Numbered from the stretch's first letter, positions 32,497 to 41,482 are shown. The stretch is 44,102 nt of DNA from Sphingomonas sp. (GCA_017849555.1 JAFIGU010000100.1:1-44102); one strand, 5' to 3'. The notes: a model not told the origin generated them from the letters alone. Numbers and translations are program-made.

Positions 32497-32879
32497 CAAC
32501 GGAGACCGAATCGGCCTCTCACGCGATCGACGCGAAGATCGCCGCGTTGGACGACTGGCGCGGTGAGACGTTGGCAGATGTCCGCGCGCTGATCCGCGCC
32601 GCCGATCCCGATGTGATCGAGGAGGTGAAGTGGCGCGGCGTGCCGGTGTGGTCGCACGGCGGGATCATCTGCACCGGCGAGAGCTACAAAGCGGTGGTGA
32701 AGCTGACCTTCGCGCAAGGCGCGGCGCTGCCCGATCCGGCGGGGCTGTTTAATTCCAGCCTCGAAGGCAACACCCGCCGCGCGATCGATATCCGCGAGGG
32801 CGAAACGATCGACGCCGCCGCCTTCACCGCGCTGGTGCAGGCGGCAGTGGCGCACAATCTGGCGAAAAAGCGGAAGTAA
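32493..32879 (+). CDS. DUF1801 domain protein, 128 aa
   Basis: A small cytoplasmic protein of the YdhG/DUF1801 fold. ALIRAADPDVIEEVKWRGVPVWSHGGIIC contains the conserved EEVKWxxP-x-W core, followed by YKAVVKLTFAQGA. The C-terminus is helical and ends in KKRK. The molecular function of the family is not established. The GTG start overlaps the preceding stop, so it is translationally coupled to the exported methyltransferase-like gene. Confidence 0.82.
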   Translation: MTTETESASHAIDAKIAALDDWRGETLADVRALIRAADPDVIEEVKWRGVPVWSHGGIICTGESYKAVVKLTFAQGAALPDPAGLFNSSLEGNTRRAIDIREGETIDAAAFTALVQAAVAHNLAKKRK

Positions 32880-32880
32880 G

Positions 32881-32909
32881 ATGTGCTCTCGCGAAGGCGG
32901 GAGCACATT
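32881..32909 (+). terminator. Hairpin after DUF1801 (TCGCGAAGGCGGGAGC type repeat)
   Basis: ATGTGCTC and GAGCACAT close a stem around TCGCGAAGGCG starting directly after the DUF1801 stop. It is followed by TTT only, so it may be a weak terminator. It shares its core with the repeat at 72-113. Confidence 0.5.
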
Positions 32910-32967
32910 TGGAGAGGCGCGATCCGTAAAATCTGAGCCTCCTCACCAAAGCGGCGGCGTTCGGACC

Positions 32968-32995
32968 GTGACAAATCCGCGACAGCCACTATATG
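32968..32995 (+). promoter_or_regulatory. Possible sigma-70 promoter of purF
   Basis: GTGACA (32968-32973) and TATATG (32990-32995), 16 bp apart, resemble -35 and -10 boxes. A start near 33002 would give a 21-nt leader to the purF ATG at 33023, which supports that start over the upstream ATG at 32993. Confidence 0.4.
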
Positions 32996-33022
32996 CGCCC
33001 CCGCACGACGCGAGCCCCCGCC

Positions 33023-34483
33023 ATGCTGACCACGAATCCTTTCGACGACGACCATCTGCACGAGGAGTGCGGCATCTTCGGTGTTTCCGGCGCTGCTGAC
33101 AGCGCCGCGGCACTGGTGGCGCTCGGCCTTCACGCGCTCCAGCATCGCGGGCAGGAGGCCGCCGGGATCACCACCTTCGACGGTGCGCAATTCCACACGC
33201 ACCGCGCGATGGGGCATGTCGCGGGCAATTTCGACCGCGACGAGGTGATCCGCGCGCTCCCGGGCAGCGTCGCCTGCGGCCACGTCCGCTATTCGACCAC
33301 CGGCGAGACCGCGCTGCGCAATGTCCAGCCGCTTTATGCCGAGCTCGCCTCGGGCGGGTTTGCGGTGGCGCATAACGGCAACATTTCCAACGCGATGCGG
33401 CTGCGTCGCGAGTTGGTGCGGCGCGGATCGATCTTCCAGTCGACCAGCGATACCGAGACGATCATCCACCTCGTCGCCACCTCCAATTACCGGTCGCTGC
33501 TCGATCGCTTCATCGATGCGCTGCGCCAGGTGGAGGGCGCCTATTCGCTGATCGTGATGACCCCGGAAGGGATGATCGCGTGCCGCGACCCGCTGGGGAT
33601 CCGCCCGCTGGTGATGGGCAAGCTCGGCGATGCGATCATCTTCGCCTCCGAGACGGTGGCGCTCGACGTGGTCGGGGCGGAATTCGTCCGCTCGGTCGAT
33701 CCGGGCGAGCTGGTGATCGTCCAGGGCACCGAGATGCGCTCGATCCGCCCCTTCCCCGAAGCGGCGGCGCGGCCGTGCATCTTCGAATGGGTCTATTTCT
33801 CGCGCCCCGATTCGATCGTCGACGATCATTCGGTCTATTCGGTGCGCAAGGCGATCGGCGCGCAGCTCGCGATCGAATCGCCGGTCGACGCCGATCTGGT
33901 CATTCCGATGCCCGATTCGGGGGTCCCCGCGGCGATCGGCTATGCTCAGCAATCGGGCATCCCGTTCGAGCTCGGCATCATCCGCTCGCATTATGTCGGC
34001 CGCACCTTCATCCAGCCGGGCGACAAGGTCCGCCACCTCGGCGTCAAGCTCAAGCACAACGCCAATCGCGCGCTGATCGCGGGCAAGCGCGTCGTGCTGA
34101 TCGACGATTCGATCGTGCGCGGCACCACCAGCCTGAAGATCGTCCAGATGATGCGCGAGGCCGGCGCGGCCGAGGTGCACATGCGCATCGCCAGCCCGCC
34201 GACCAAGCATAGCTGCTTCTACGGCGTCGACACGCCCGAGCGCGCCAAATTGCTCGCGGCGAAGCTCGACCTGCGCGCGATGACCGATTTCATCCACGCC
34301 GATACGCTCGGCTTCGTCTCGATCGACGGGCTGTACAAGGCGCTCGGCGAGGCGGCGCGCGAGGGCGTGCGGCCGAAATATTGCGATGCGTGCTTCACCG
34401 GCGATTATCCGACCACGCTGACCGATCACGACGAACTGGCCGAGGTCGACCAGTTCGCGCTTCTCGAAGAACGGGTCGCCTGA
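33023..34483 (+). CDS. purF: Amidophosphoribosyltransferase
   Basis: PurF (486 aa) commits PRPP and glutamine to purine synthesis. An N-terminal propeptide precedes the nucleophile Cys16 (HEECGIFGV), as in the Bacillus-type enzyme, and must be cleaved. The Ntn glutaminase domain shows LHALQHRGQEAAGI and HVRYSTTGE. The phosphoribosyltransferase loop is VVLIDDSIVRGTTS. Cysteines in SCFYGVDTP and YCDACFTG fit the 4Fe-4S ligands of this type. The SDR gene follows after 7 nt, so the two are co-transcribed. Confidence 0.96.
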   Translation: MLTTNPFDDDHLHEECGIFGVSGAADSAAALVALGLHALQHRGQEAAGITTFDGAQFHTHRAMGHVAGNFDRDEVIRALPGSVACGHVRYSTTGETALRNVQPLYAELASGGFAVAHNGNISNAMRLRRELVRRGSIFQSTSDTETIIHLVATSNYRSLLDRFIDALRQVEGAYSLIVMTPEGMIACRDPLGIRPLVMGKLGDAIIFASETVALDVVGAEFVRSVDPGELVIVQGTEMRSIRPFPEAAARPCIFEWVYFSRPDSIVDDHSVYSVRKAIGAQLAIESPVDADLVIPMPDSGVPAAIGYAQQSGIPFELGIIRSHYVGRTFIQPGDKVRHLGVKLKHNANRALIAGKRVVLIDDSIVRGTTSLKIVQMMREAGAAEVHMRIASPPTKHSCFYGVDTPERAKLLAAKLDLRAMTDFIHADTLGFVSIDGLYKALGEAAREGVRPKYCDACFTGDYPTTLTDHDELAEVDQFALLEERVA

Positions 34484-34490
34484 GCCTCCA

Positions 34491-35210
34491 ATGACCGATC
34501 AGAACAAAGTGCTCGCGGGGAAGCTCGCGCTCGTCACCGGCGCGTCGCGCGGCATCGGCGCGGCGACCGCGATGGCGCTCGCCGAAAAGGGCGCGCATGT
34601 CGTGATCACCGCGCGCGCCGCCAAGGAGCTCGAAGCGGTCGAAGAAGCGATCTTCGACGCCGGCGGATCGGCGACGATCGCGCCGCTCGACCTGACCGAG
34701 ACCGATGCGATCGCGCGGCTCGCCGCAGCGGTGGGCGAACGCTGGCAGGCGCTCGACGTGCTGGTGCTCAACGCCGGCATGCTCGGCTCGCTCGCCCCGG
34801 TGCCGGCGATCGACGCCAAGGAACTGGCCGCGGTGCTGACGCTCAACGTGTCGGCGCAGGTCGCGCTGATCCAGGCGTTCGACCCGCTGCTGCGCCGCGC
34901 CGACGCCGGCAAGGTGATCGCGCTGACCTCCTCGGTCGGGCGCACGCCGCGCGCTTATTGGGGCGCGTACGGCGCCTCGAAGGCGGCGCTGGAGACGCTG
35001 ATCGCGGCCTATGGCGACGAGGTGGAGGCGATCAGCCGCGTGCGCACCGCGATCGTCGATCCCGGCGCGACGCGAACCAAGATGCGCGCGCGCGCCTATC
35101 CCGGCGAAGACCCCGCCTCGGTGAAGGACCCGCGCGTGGTGGCCGAGCGGATCGCGGCGCTGGCGGTCGACGGGTTCGAGACCAATCACTTCGAGCGCGT
35201 CGAGGGGTGA
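34491..35210 (+). CDS. Short-chain dehydrogenase/reductase, 239 aa
   Basis: A classical SDR: cofactor motif TGASRGIG (16-23), NAG (about 94-96), catalytic Ser147/148 in ALTSSVGRTP, and Tyr160 with Lys164 in YGASK. The Arg after the second Gly pair (ITARAAKEL) suggests NADPH. The substrate is unknown. An SDR placed right behind purF is common in alphaproteobacteria, but a role in purine metabolism has not been shown to my knowledge. Confidence 0.92.
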   Translation: MTDQNKVLAGKLALVTGASRGIGAATAMALAEKGAHVVITARAAKELEAVEEAIFDAGGSATIAPLDLTETDAIARLAAAVGERWQALDVLVLNAGMLGSLAPVPAIDAKELAAVLTLNVSAQVALIQAFDPLLRRADAGKVIALTSSVGRTPRAYWGAYGASKAALETLIAAYGDEVEAISRVRTAIVDPGATRTKMRARAYPGEDPASVKDPRVVAERIAALAVDGFETNHFERVEG

Positions 35211-35275
35211 TCGCGCGGCGGTCGTAACGACAAAGCGCGGCTGGCTATACTTAAGCGCAGCCCGCTCAACCCCGG

Positions 35276-35494
35276 TCAGCCGGGAAAAAACAGCTTCCCG
35301 AGCGCGGCGCCGGCGCCGAGCAGCGCGGCGGTCGCGATCATCGCCTGAAAAATCAGTGAGGCGGGGAAAACCTTGGTTTCGATCTGAAGCTTCCGGCGTT
35401 CATCGAGCATCTTGTCGATTTCGGCCTGCGCCTTGCGGATGCGCGTGAGCTGCTCCTGCATGTCGAGTTCTTTGGGTTCGATCTGCGTCGCCAT
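35276..35494 (-). CDS. Small coiled-coil/membrane protein, 72 aa
   Basis: A 72-residue protein. Residues about 10-44 are a charged helix likely to form a coiled coil (MQEQLTRIRKAQAEIDKMLD then ERRKLQIETK). Residues about 45-69 are a hydrophobic helix (ASLIFQAMIATAALLGAGAA), ending LFFPG. GGAG lies seven bases before the ATG at 35494, which fixes the start and excludes a 31-residue upstream extension. It is convergent with the SDR gene and divergent from proB. I recognise no named family. It is probably anchored in the inner membrane. Confidence 0.75.
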   Translation of the reverse strand: MATQIEPKELDMQEQLTRIRKAQAEIDKMLDERRKLQIETKVFPASLIFQAMIATAALLGAGAALGKLFFPG

Positions 35495-35652
35495 GATATT
35501 CTCCGTAGCATGATATAGCGTGAAAATGAATGAACGGGAGGGGCGGGCCGCCTCGATCGTTGGCCGCGAGGTTGCGCCGTTCCACACAGGCGAGGAATGA
35601 TCGGGCGCGCAACGATTGGCGCCGCGCCCGTGACGCGCTAACGCGGGCGGCG

Positions 35653-36753
35653 ATGCTGTTTCCTCCCGAAAATTGCCCGCGGATCGTCGTCAAGATCGGT
35701 TCGGCGCTGCTCGTCGATGCCGCCGGCGGGGTGCGCCGCGCGTGGCTGGAGGGGATCGCCGCCGATATCGCCGAGCGCGTCGCCGCGGGGCAGCAGGTCG
35801 CGGTGGTCTCGTCGGGGGCGATCGCGCTCGGCGCGCGGCGGCTCAACCTCCCCAAGGGCGGCCGCGCCAGCCTCGAAGATGCGCAGGCCGCCGCCGCGAC
35901 CGGGCAGATCGCGCTCGGCCATACCTGGGCCGAGGTGCTCGCCGCGCGCGGGCTGACCGCGGCGCAGATCCTCGTCACGCTCGACGATCTCGAGGATCGC
36001 CGCCGCTATCTCAACGCCGCCGCGACTCTGGGCCGGCTGCTCCAGCTCGGCGTGGTGCCGATCATCAACGAGAATGACAGCGTCGCGACCGCCGAGATCC
36101 GCTTCGGCGATAATGACCGGCTCGCCGCGCGCGTCGCGCAGGCGGCGGGGGCGCAGGGCGTGGTGTTGCTGTCCGACATCGACGGGCTCTACGATCGCAA
36201 CCCCGCCCTCCCCGGCGCGCTGCATATCGCGCGGGTCGAGCGGATCGACGCCGGGGTGGCGGCGATGGCCGATACCGGCTCCGCCTCCGGCATGGGATCG
36301 GGCGGGATGGTCTCGAAAATCCAGGCGGCGCGGATCGCCACCGGCGCGGGCGCGGCGCTGGCGATCGCCTCGGGGCGGATCGATCGCCCGCTGTCGGCCG
36401 AGGCACGGCATACGATCTTCACCCCCGAGAAGCGCAAGCGCGCGCGCAAGGCGTGGCTCGCCGGACGGCTGACCGCCAAGGGCGCGATCGAGGTCGATGC
36501 CGGCGCCGCGCAGGCACTGGCGGCGGGGCGCAGCCTGCTCGCGGCGGGGGCGACCGGGGTGACCGGGCGGTTCGCGCGCGGCGACGTGGTGACGATCGAG
36601 GGCCCCGACGGCGCGATCGCGCGCGGGCTCGCCGAATATGACGCGGCCGAGGCGCAATCGTTGCTCGGCCGGCGCAGCGAGGAGCATGAGGCGATCCTCG
36701 GCTATGCCCCGCGCGCCGCCCTCGTCCACCGCAACCATATGGCCTTGCTGTGA
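35653..36753 (+). CDS. proB: Glutamate 5-kinase
   Basis: ProB (366 aa) phosphorylates glutamate in the first step of proline synthesis. The amino-acid kinase domain shows CPRIVVKIGSALLVD, VVSSGAIALGARRLNL, IINENDSVATAEIRFGDNDR, LLSDIDGLYDRNP and the GSGGMVSKIQAARIA segment. A C-terminal PUA domain (from about 275, GAIEVDAGAAQALAAGRSLL) is present. The ATG at 35653 gives the usual N-terminus. Its ribosome site is weak. proA is not in the window. The next gene overlaps by 4 nt. Confidence 0.96.
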   Translation: MLFPPENCPRIVVKIGSALLVDAAGGVRRAWLEGIAADIAERVAAGQQVAVVSSGAIALGARRLNLPKGGRASLEDAQAAAATGQIALGHTWAEVLAARGLTAAQILVTLDDLEDRRRYLNAAATLGRLLQLGVVPIINENDSVATAEIRFGDNDRLAARVAQAAGAQGVVLLSDIDGLYDRNPALPGALHIARVERIDAGVAAMADTGSASGMGSGGMVSKIQAARIATGAGAALAIASGRIDRPLSAEARHTIFTPEKRKRARKAWLAGRLTAKGAIEVDAGAAQALAAGRSLLAAGATGVTGRFARGDVVTIEGPDGAIARGLAEYDAAEAQSLLGRRSEEHEAILGYAPRAALVHRNHMALL

Positions 36754-37646
36754 TCCTCGCGCTGACCGGGGCGACCGGGTTCGTCGGCGGGCATGTCGTG
36801 CGCCGCGCGGTCGAGGCGGGACATCAGGTCCGCGCGCTCGCCCGCCGCCCGCAACCGCCGCGCGACGGGGTGACGTGGATCGCCGGGGCGCTCGACGATG
36901 CGGCGGCGCTCGCCGCGCTGGTCGAGGGCGCGGACGCGGTGATCCATATCGCGGGGGTGGTCAATGCGCCCGACCGCGCCGGCTTCGTCGCGGGCAATAT
37001 CGCGGGCACGCAGGCGATCGTCGCCGCGACCGCGCCGGGGACGCGCTTCGTCCATGTCTCCTCGCTCAGCGCGCGCGAGCCGCAGCTCTCGATCTACGGC
37101 TGGTCGAAACGCGAGGCGGAGGCGGTCGTCGCCGCGGCACCGCTCGACTGGGATATGGTGCGCCCGCCGGCGATCTACGGGCCAGGCGATATGGACATGC
37201 TCGATCTGTTCCGCTTCGCGCGACGCGGGGTGGCGCTGACCCCGCCGGCGGGGCGGCTGTCGGTGATCCATGCCGACGATCTCGCGCGATTGCTCGTCGC
37301 GCTCGCGGCGGCGCCGGCGACGCGCGCGATCTACGAGGTCGACGACGCGCGCGACGGGGCGTGGACGCACAAGGGCTTCACCAGCGCGATCGGCGCGGCG
37401 GTCGGGCGGCGGGTACGCCCGATCGCGCTGCCACGCGCATTGCTGCGGGTGGGCGCGCGGATCGACCGGCTGGCGCGCGGCAAGGGCGCAAGGCTCACCG
37501 CCGACCGCGTCGCCTATTTCTGCCACCCGGACTGGACGGTCGACGTGACGAAGCGCCCGCCGGCGGCGCTGTGGGTGCCGCAGATCGCGACCGAGACGGG
37601 GTTGCGCGAGACCGCGGAAAGCTATCGCGCGGCGGGGTTGTTATAG
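36750..37646 (+). CDS. NAD(P)-dependent epimerase/dehydratase-family protein, 298 aa
   Basis: An extended or atypical SDR with N-terminal Rossmann motif TGATGFVGGHV (7-17), ADAVIHIAGVVN, and an active-site-like HVSSLSAREPQLSIYGWSKREAE, where the Tyr and Lys are spaced as YxxxK. The short length and the KREAE-VVAAAPLDWDMVRPPAIYGPG segment resemble NAD-binding proteins related to the complex I NDUFA9 subunit and sugar epimerases. The substrate is unknown. The GTG start overlaps the proB stop (GTGA). Confidence 0.85.
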   Translation: MILALTGATGFVGGHVVRRAVEAGHQVRALARRPQPPRDGVTWIAGALDDAAALAALVEGADAVIHIAGVVNAPDRAGFVAGNIAGTQAIVAATAPGTRFVHVSSLSAREPQLSIYGWSKREAEAVVAAAPLDWDMVRPPAIYGPGDMDMLDLFRFARRGVALTPPAGRLSVIHADDLARLLVALAAAPATRAIYEVDDARDGAWTHKGFTSAIGAAVGRRVRPIALPRALLRVGARIDRLARGKGARLTADRVAYFCHPDWTVDVTKRPPAALWVPQIATETGLRETAESYRAAGLL

Positions 37647-37657
37647 CCCCTTCCCTA

Positions 37658-37680
37658 CTCCCCTTCACGAGGGAGGGGAG
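37658..37680. terminator. Possible bidirectional terminator hairpin
   Basis: CTCCCCT (37658-37664) and AGGGGAG (37674-37680) pair between the convergent epimerase gene and nudC. The sequence is akin to the hairpin at 22873-22900. No T-run follows. Confidence 0.4.
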
Positions 37681-37708
37681 CAGAATAAGGTGACGGTGTG
37701 GAAAAGCC

Positions 37709-38581
37709 CTACCCCCGCGCCCATTCGGTCAGCAAGGTATGCGCGATCGCATAGGGCGGCGGGGCGAGGAACGGGCCCTCTTTCCCCGCCAGCACGTCGC
37801 GCACCTCGTCGCGGGTGAACCAGCCCGCGGTTTCCAGCTCGTTGGTATCGATCGTCAGCGCATCGCCCTCGGCGATCCCGACGCAGGCGATCATCAGCTG
37901 CGACGGGAACGGCCACGGTTGGCTCGCGACATAGCGCACCGCGCCGACACGCACCCCCGCTTCCTCGGCGATCTCGCGCCGCACCGCTTCCTCGATCGAT
38001 TCGCCCGGCTCGACGAACCCGGCGAGCGCCGAATAGCGCCCAGCGGGCCAGCTCGGCTGGCGCCCGAGCAGCGCGCGGCCGTCATGCTCGGCGATCATGA
38101 TCACCACCGGGTCGACCCGCGGGAAATGCTCCGCCCCGCAATTGCCGCAGCGACGCGCCCAGCCGGCGCGGAACATCGTGGTCGGGGTGCCGCAATTGGC
38201 GCAGAAGCGATGCCGTGCGTGCCAGTCGAGCACCGATCGCGCCGCGGCGAAGGTCGCGGCCTCCCCCATCTGAAGCTGGTCGAGCGCGGCGAGCAAAGTC
38301 GGCGAGCGAAACGCGGCGGGCGCCGCGCCCACCGCGGGCTCGAACGCGGCGAAGCGCGGTCGGCCCTCGTCGAGCCCGAGCAGGATGAATTCGGCCTCCT
38401 CCGACGCCTCGCTCAGCATCGTCCAGCCGAGCCGGCCATCGTCGGTCACCTCGGGCTCCCAGGCGTGGAGCTTGAGCAGCCGCGCCTGCCAATTGCCGAT
38501 CGCGGCGGCGAGCGCTTCCTCGTCGTGGCGCAACCGATCGGCGCGGTCGAGCATCCCGCCGGTGAAGCCCGGAACGTTCAT
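37709..38581 (-). CDS. nudC: NADH pyrophosphatase / NAD-decapping Nudix hydrolase
   Basis: NudC (290 aa) hydrolyses NADH and removes NAD caps from RNA. It has the zinc ribbon CANC (Cys127, Cys130) and CGNC (Cys145, Cys148), the full Nudix box GFVEPGESIEEAVRREIAEE plus AGV (188-210), and the NudC-specific SQPWPFPSQLM at about 219-229. The N-terminal domain is normal. The ATG at 38581 overlaps the stop of the beta-lactamase-like gene (ATGA). It is third in the mutY operon. Confidence 0.95.
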   Translation of the reverse strand: MNVPGFTGGMLDRADRLRHDEEALAAAIGNWQARLLKLHAWEPEVTDDGRLGWTMLSEASEEAEFILLGLDEGRPRFAAFEPAVGAAPAAFRSPTLLAALDQLQMGEAATFAAARSVLDWHARHRFCANCGTPTTMFRAGWARRCGNCGAEHFPRVDPVVIMIAEHDGRALLGRQPSWPAGRYSALAGFVEPGESIEEAVRREIAEEAGVRVGAVRYVASQPWPFPSQLMIACVGIAEGDALTIDTNELETAGWFTRDEVRDVLAGKEGPFLAPPPYAIAHTLLTEWARG

Positions 38582-39924
38582 CGGCGGAACCTCGCGACAT
38601 CCTTGGTCAGCGCGCCGACCACCTCGGCGCGCAGCGGCCATTTCTCGGCCGGAAAATATTGCACCATCACCGTCCCGCGTACCTTCTTCACCGGATCGAC
38701 CCAGGCGACCGTTCCCGCGGCCCCGCCCCAGCCGTAAGTCCCCTTCGACGGCAAACCGCCCGGCCCGTCCTCGAGATAGACCGAGCCGCCCGCGCCGAAC
38801 CCCATCTTCGCCGACATATTGCCCCCGGTGCCGCCGCCGATCCCGCCGAACACGACGCCGGGGGGCATCAGGTTGGACATGGCGAGCGCCGCGGTTTCGG
38901 GCTTCATCACCTGCACCCCGTCGAGCGTGCCGCCGTCCTGCAACATGTGGAGGAAACGGTCGTAATCGCGTGCCGAGGAGACCAGCCCGGCGCCGCCATA
39001 AGGGAAGCTGGGCGGCGAGAGCCACGCCGATGCCGCGCCCGTATCGATCGGGGTGCGCTTGTCGCCGACGAAGATGTAATTGGTCGACAACCGCCCCGCC
39101 GCGCTCGCCGGGACGGTCCAATAGGTCGAATTCATCTTGAGCGGATCGAGCAATCTTGTCTGGACGAAGCGGTCGAACGGCATCCCGCTCGCCTTCTCGA
39201 TCACTGCCCCCATCACGTCGAGCCCGATCGAATAGCTCCACTTGGTCCCCGGCTCGGCGATCAACGGCGCCTGTGCGACGCGATCGGCGAATTCGGCGAG
39301 CGTCGCCGGCCGCGCCTTGCGCGCCTGCGCCTCCATCTGCGCATTGACCGCGCCGGGCAGGATGCCGAGCCGCTCGTATTCCTTGAGCAGCGGCCCCTTG
39401 GCGATGATGTTGTAGCTGAGCCCGGCGGTGTGGGTCAGCAATTCGCGGATCGTGATCTGATTCTTCGCCGGCACGCTGTCCAGCGAGGTATCGGGGCTGG
39501 TCAGCACGCGCATGTTGGCGAAGGCGGGGAAATATTTGCTCAGCGGATCGTCGAGCCTGATCTTGCCTTCCTCGACCAGGATCATCGCCGCCATCCCGGT
39601 GATCGGCTTGGTCATCGAATAGACCCGCCACAGGCTGTCCGGCCCCGCCGGCGCCGCGCCCGGATCGTCGCTGATCCGCCCGGCGGAGACGAACAGCGTC
39701 GGCCGGTCGCCGAACCCGAAGGCGCCGGTGACCCCCGGCATCTTGCCGTCGGCGACATAGCCGTCGAACAGCGCCTGCATGTTGGGCAGCAGGCTGTTGG
39801 CGCGTGCCGCGACGGTGGGCTGCGCGGGGTTGGCCGGTGCCGGTTGCGCCTGCCGCGCGAGGCTCGCCCCGGCGGCGACCGCCGCCAGCGCCACGCTCGC
39901 CCCGATCAGATGAATTGCGCGCAT
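38578..39924 (-). CDS. Exported serine beta-lactamase-family hydrolase (class C/EstB-like)
   Basis: A 448-aa exported protein. The signal peptide covers about 1-24 (ending ASLARQA). The active-site SxxK is SMTK in WRVYSMTKPITGMAA, the second motif is YSIGLD (Tyr of YxN/YxS), and FGWGG-like TYGWGGAAGTVAWVDP stands in the third-motif region. LLTHTAGLSYN is typical of the family. Members include esterases, peptidases and penicillin-binding-like proteins. Resistance to beta-lactams cannot be assumed. Two adjacent ATGs (39927 and 39924) are possible. I prefer 39924 because GAGGGG is better spaced. Confidence 0.85.
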   Translation of the reverse strand: MRAIHLIGASVALAAVAAGASLARQAQPAPANPAQPTVAARANSLLPNMQALFDGYVADGKMPGVTGAFGFGDRPTLFVSAGRISDDPGAAPAGPDSLWRVYSMTKPITGMAAMILVEEGKIRLDDPLSKYFPAFANMRVLTSPDTSLDSVPAKNQITIRELLTHTAGLSYNIIAKGPLLKEYERLGILPGAVNAQMEAQARKARPATLAEFADRVAQAPLIAEPGTKWSYSIGLDVMGAVIEKASGMPFDRFVQTRLLDPLKMNSTYWTVPASAAGRLSTNYIFVGDKRTPIDTGAASAWLSPPSFPYGGAGLVSSARDYDRFLHMLQDGGTLDGVQVMKPETAALAMSNLMPPGVVFGGIGGGTGGNMSAKMGFGAGGSVYLEDGPGGLPSKGTYGWGGAAGTVAWVDPVKKVRGTVMVQYFPAEKWPLRAEVVGALTKDVARFRR

Positions 39925-40946
39925 CATTCCCCTCTTATTGCCGCGGCAGCCTTGGCGAAGACGGTCGGCAGGCCCGCCGAATCGATCTCGCGCACCGGCC
40001 ACCATTCTCCAGCCACCGGAATTGTCTGCGCGTCCCAGCGGGCGACGGCAAGCGCGAGTTCGAGCGCAAAATGGGTAAAGACGTGCGTCACCGTCGCATT
40101 GCGCAATCGCCAGTCGGCATCCGCCGGGGCATCCGCCAGCGCGGGTCGGGTTTCGCCCCACGGCCCGGTCGGCAGCGCGCGCATCCCGCCGAGCAGCCCG
40201 CGCGCGGGGCGGCGGACGAGCAGCACCTCGTCGCCGCGTTGGAGCCAGAAGATCGTTCCAAAGCGTTGCGGGCGCGGCTTCTTCGCGGGCTTCACCGGGA
40301 AGCTTTCCTGCGCCCCTGTGGCGCGCGCGACACAGGCAGCGGCGAGCGGACAGAGCATGCAGCGCGGGCTGCGCGGGGTACAGATCGTCGCGCCGAGGTC
40401 CATCATCGCCTGGGCGAAATCGCCGGCGCGCCGATCGGGGGTGATCGCTTCCGCCGCGGCGCGGACCGCCGGCTTGCCGGCAGCGGCGAACAACCGCGCG
40501 ACGACGCGCTCGACATTGCCGTCGATCACCACCGCGCGCCGCCCGAAGGCGATCGCGGCGACCGCAGCGGCAGTATAATCGCCGAGCCCGGGGAGCGCGC
40601 GCAACGCCGCCTCGTTATCGGGCAAGCGGCCGCCGTGCTCGGCGGCGACGACCTTGGCCGCCTTCACCAGATTGCGGGCGCGGGCGTAGTAACCGAGCCC
40701 GGCCCAGGCGGCCATCACCTCCGCCTCGTCGGCGGCGGCGAGGCTGGCGATATCGGGCCAGCGTGCGACCCATGCGGTGAAGCGCGGGGTGACGGTCGCG
40801 ACGGTGGTCTGCTGGAGCATCACCTCTGAGAGCCAGACGCGATACGGATCGGCCTGCGCGCCCGGCGGCGCGCGCCACGGCAGATCGCGGCGGTGCGCGT
40901 CATACCAATTGAGCAAATCGGCTGCGATCGAATGCTTGGCGTCCAC
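39924..40946 (-). CDS. mutY: Adenine DNA glycosylase
   Basis: MutY (340 aa) removes adenine mispaired with 8-oxoguanine. Catalytic Glu41 lies in WLSEVMLQQTTV, the helix-hairpin-helix in LPGLGDYTAAAV (118-129), and Asp142 in VIDGNVERV. The 4Fe-4S cluster is C189-x6-C196-x2-C199-x5-C205. The C-terminal Nudix-like domain that senses 8-oxoG is present (RFGTIFWLQRGDEVLLVRRP, THVFTHFALEL). GTG at 40946 is the likely start. A longer frame would run into the divergent dciA. It heads mutY-hydrolase-nudC. Confidence 0.95.
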   Translation of the reverse strand: MDAKHSIAADLLNWYDAHRRDLPWRAPPGAQADPYRVWLSEVMLQQTTVATVTPRFTAWVARWPDIASLAAADEAEVMAAWAGLGYYARARNLVKAAKVVAAEHGGRLPDNEAALRALPGLGDYTAAAVAAIAFGRRAVVIDGNVERVVARLFAAAGKPAVRAAAEAITPDRRAGDFAQAMMDLGATICTPRSPRCMLCPLAAACVARATGAQESFPVKPAKKPRPQRFGTIFWLQRGDEVLLVRRPARGLLGGMRALPTGPWGETRPALADAPADADWRLRNATVTHVFTHFALELALAVARWDAQTIPVAGEWWPVREIDSAGLPTVFAKAAAAIRGE

Positions 40947-40972
40947 GCCCCGGCTATGGCATGAGGCGGCGA

Positions 40973-41482
40973 ATGAGCAAGCGCCCTCGCGCCCCCCAGC
41001 CAGAGCCCGTGCGGCAGAATCGCGCCCGTCAGGTCGCCGAGCTTTTGCCGGCGGTCGGCGCGGCCGCATTCCGCAAATTCGGCTTCGTCCAATCGTCGAT
41101 CGTCACGCGCTGGCCGGAGATCGTCGGCGAGAAACTGGCGCGCGCCTCCTGCCCCGAATCGATCCGCTTCCCGCAGGGCAAGAAGCAGGACGGGGTGCTG
41201 ACGCTCACCGTGCGGGGCGCGCATGCCGCGATGCTGAGCCATATCACCCCGGAGATCATCGAGCGGGTGAACCGCTTCTTCGGCTACACCGCGGTCGCAC
41301 GAGTATCGATCCGCCAGGGCGACGTCGCGCCGCGCGCGGTGCCGCGCCCGCGCCCCGAGCCGCAACCCGTCCCCGCCGAGCTGGGCCAGAGCCTGCGCAC
41401 GATCGGCGATCCCGAACTCAAGGCGGTGCTGGAGGCGCTTGCCGCCGGCGTCGTAACCCCGAGGCTGCCGACCGTCCGATGA
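40973..41482 (+). CDS. dciA: DUF721 protein, DciA-like replicative helicase loader
   Basis: A basic protein of 169 aa with a DUF721 domain at about 20-110 (RQVAELLPAVGAAAFRKFGF, IVTRWPEIVGEKLARASCPE, GVLTLTVRGAHAAMLSH). DciA proteins load or assist the DnaB helicase in bacteria that lack DnaC or DnaI. In alphaproteobacteria this gene commonly lies beside mutY, as here. ATG 40973 is preferred over 40961 because AGG lies six bases upstream. Its stop overlaps the start of the DsbA-like gene (ATGA). Confidence 0.85.
   Translation: MSKRPRAPQPEPVRQNRARQVAELLPAVGAAAFRKFGFVQSSIVTRWPEIVGEKLARASCPESIRFPQGKKQDGVLTLTVRGAHAAMLSHITPEIIERVNRFFGYTAVARVSIRQGDVAPRAVPRPRPEPQPVPAELGQSLRTIGDPELKAVLEALAAGVVTPRLPTVR

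Noticed and set aside
38578..39924. A beta-lactam resistance gene.
   Set aside because: The SMTK and YSI motifs place it in the broad class C/EstB family, which includes many esterases. Nothing specific to resistance enzymes is visible.
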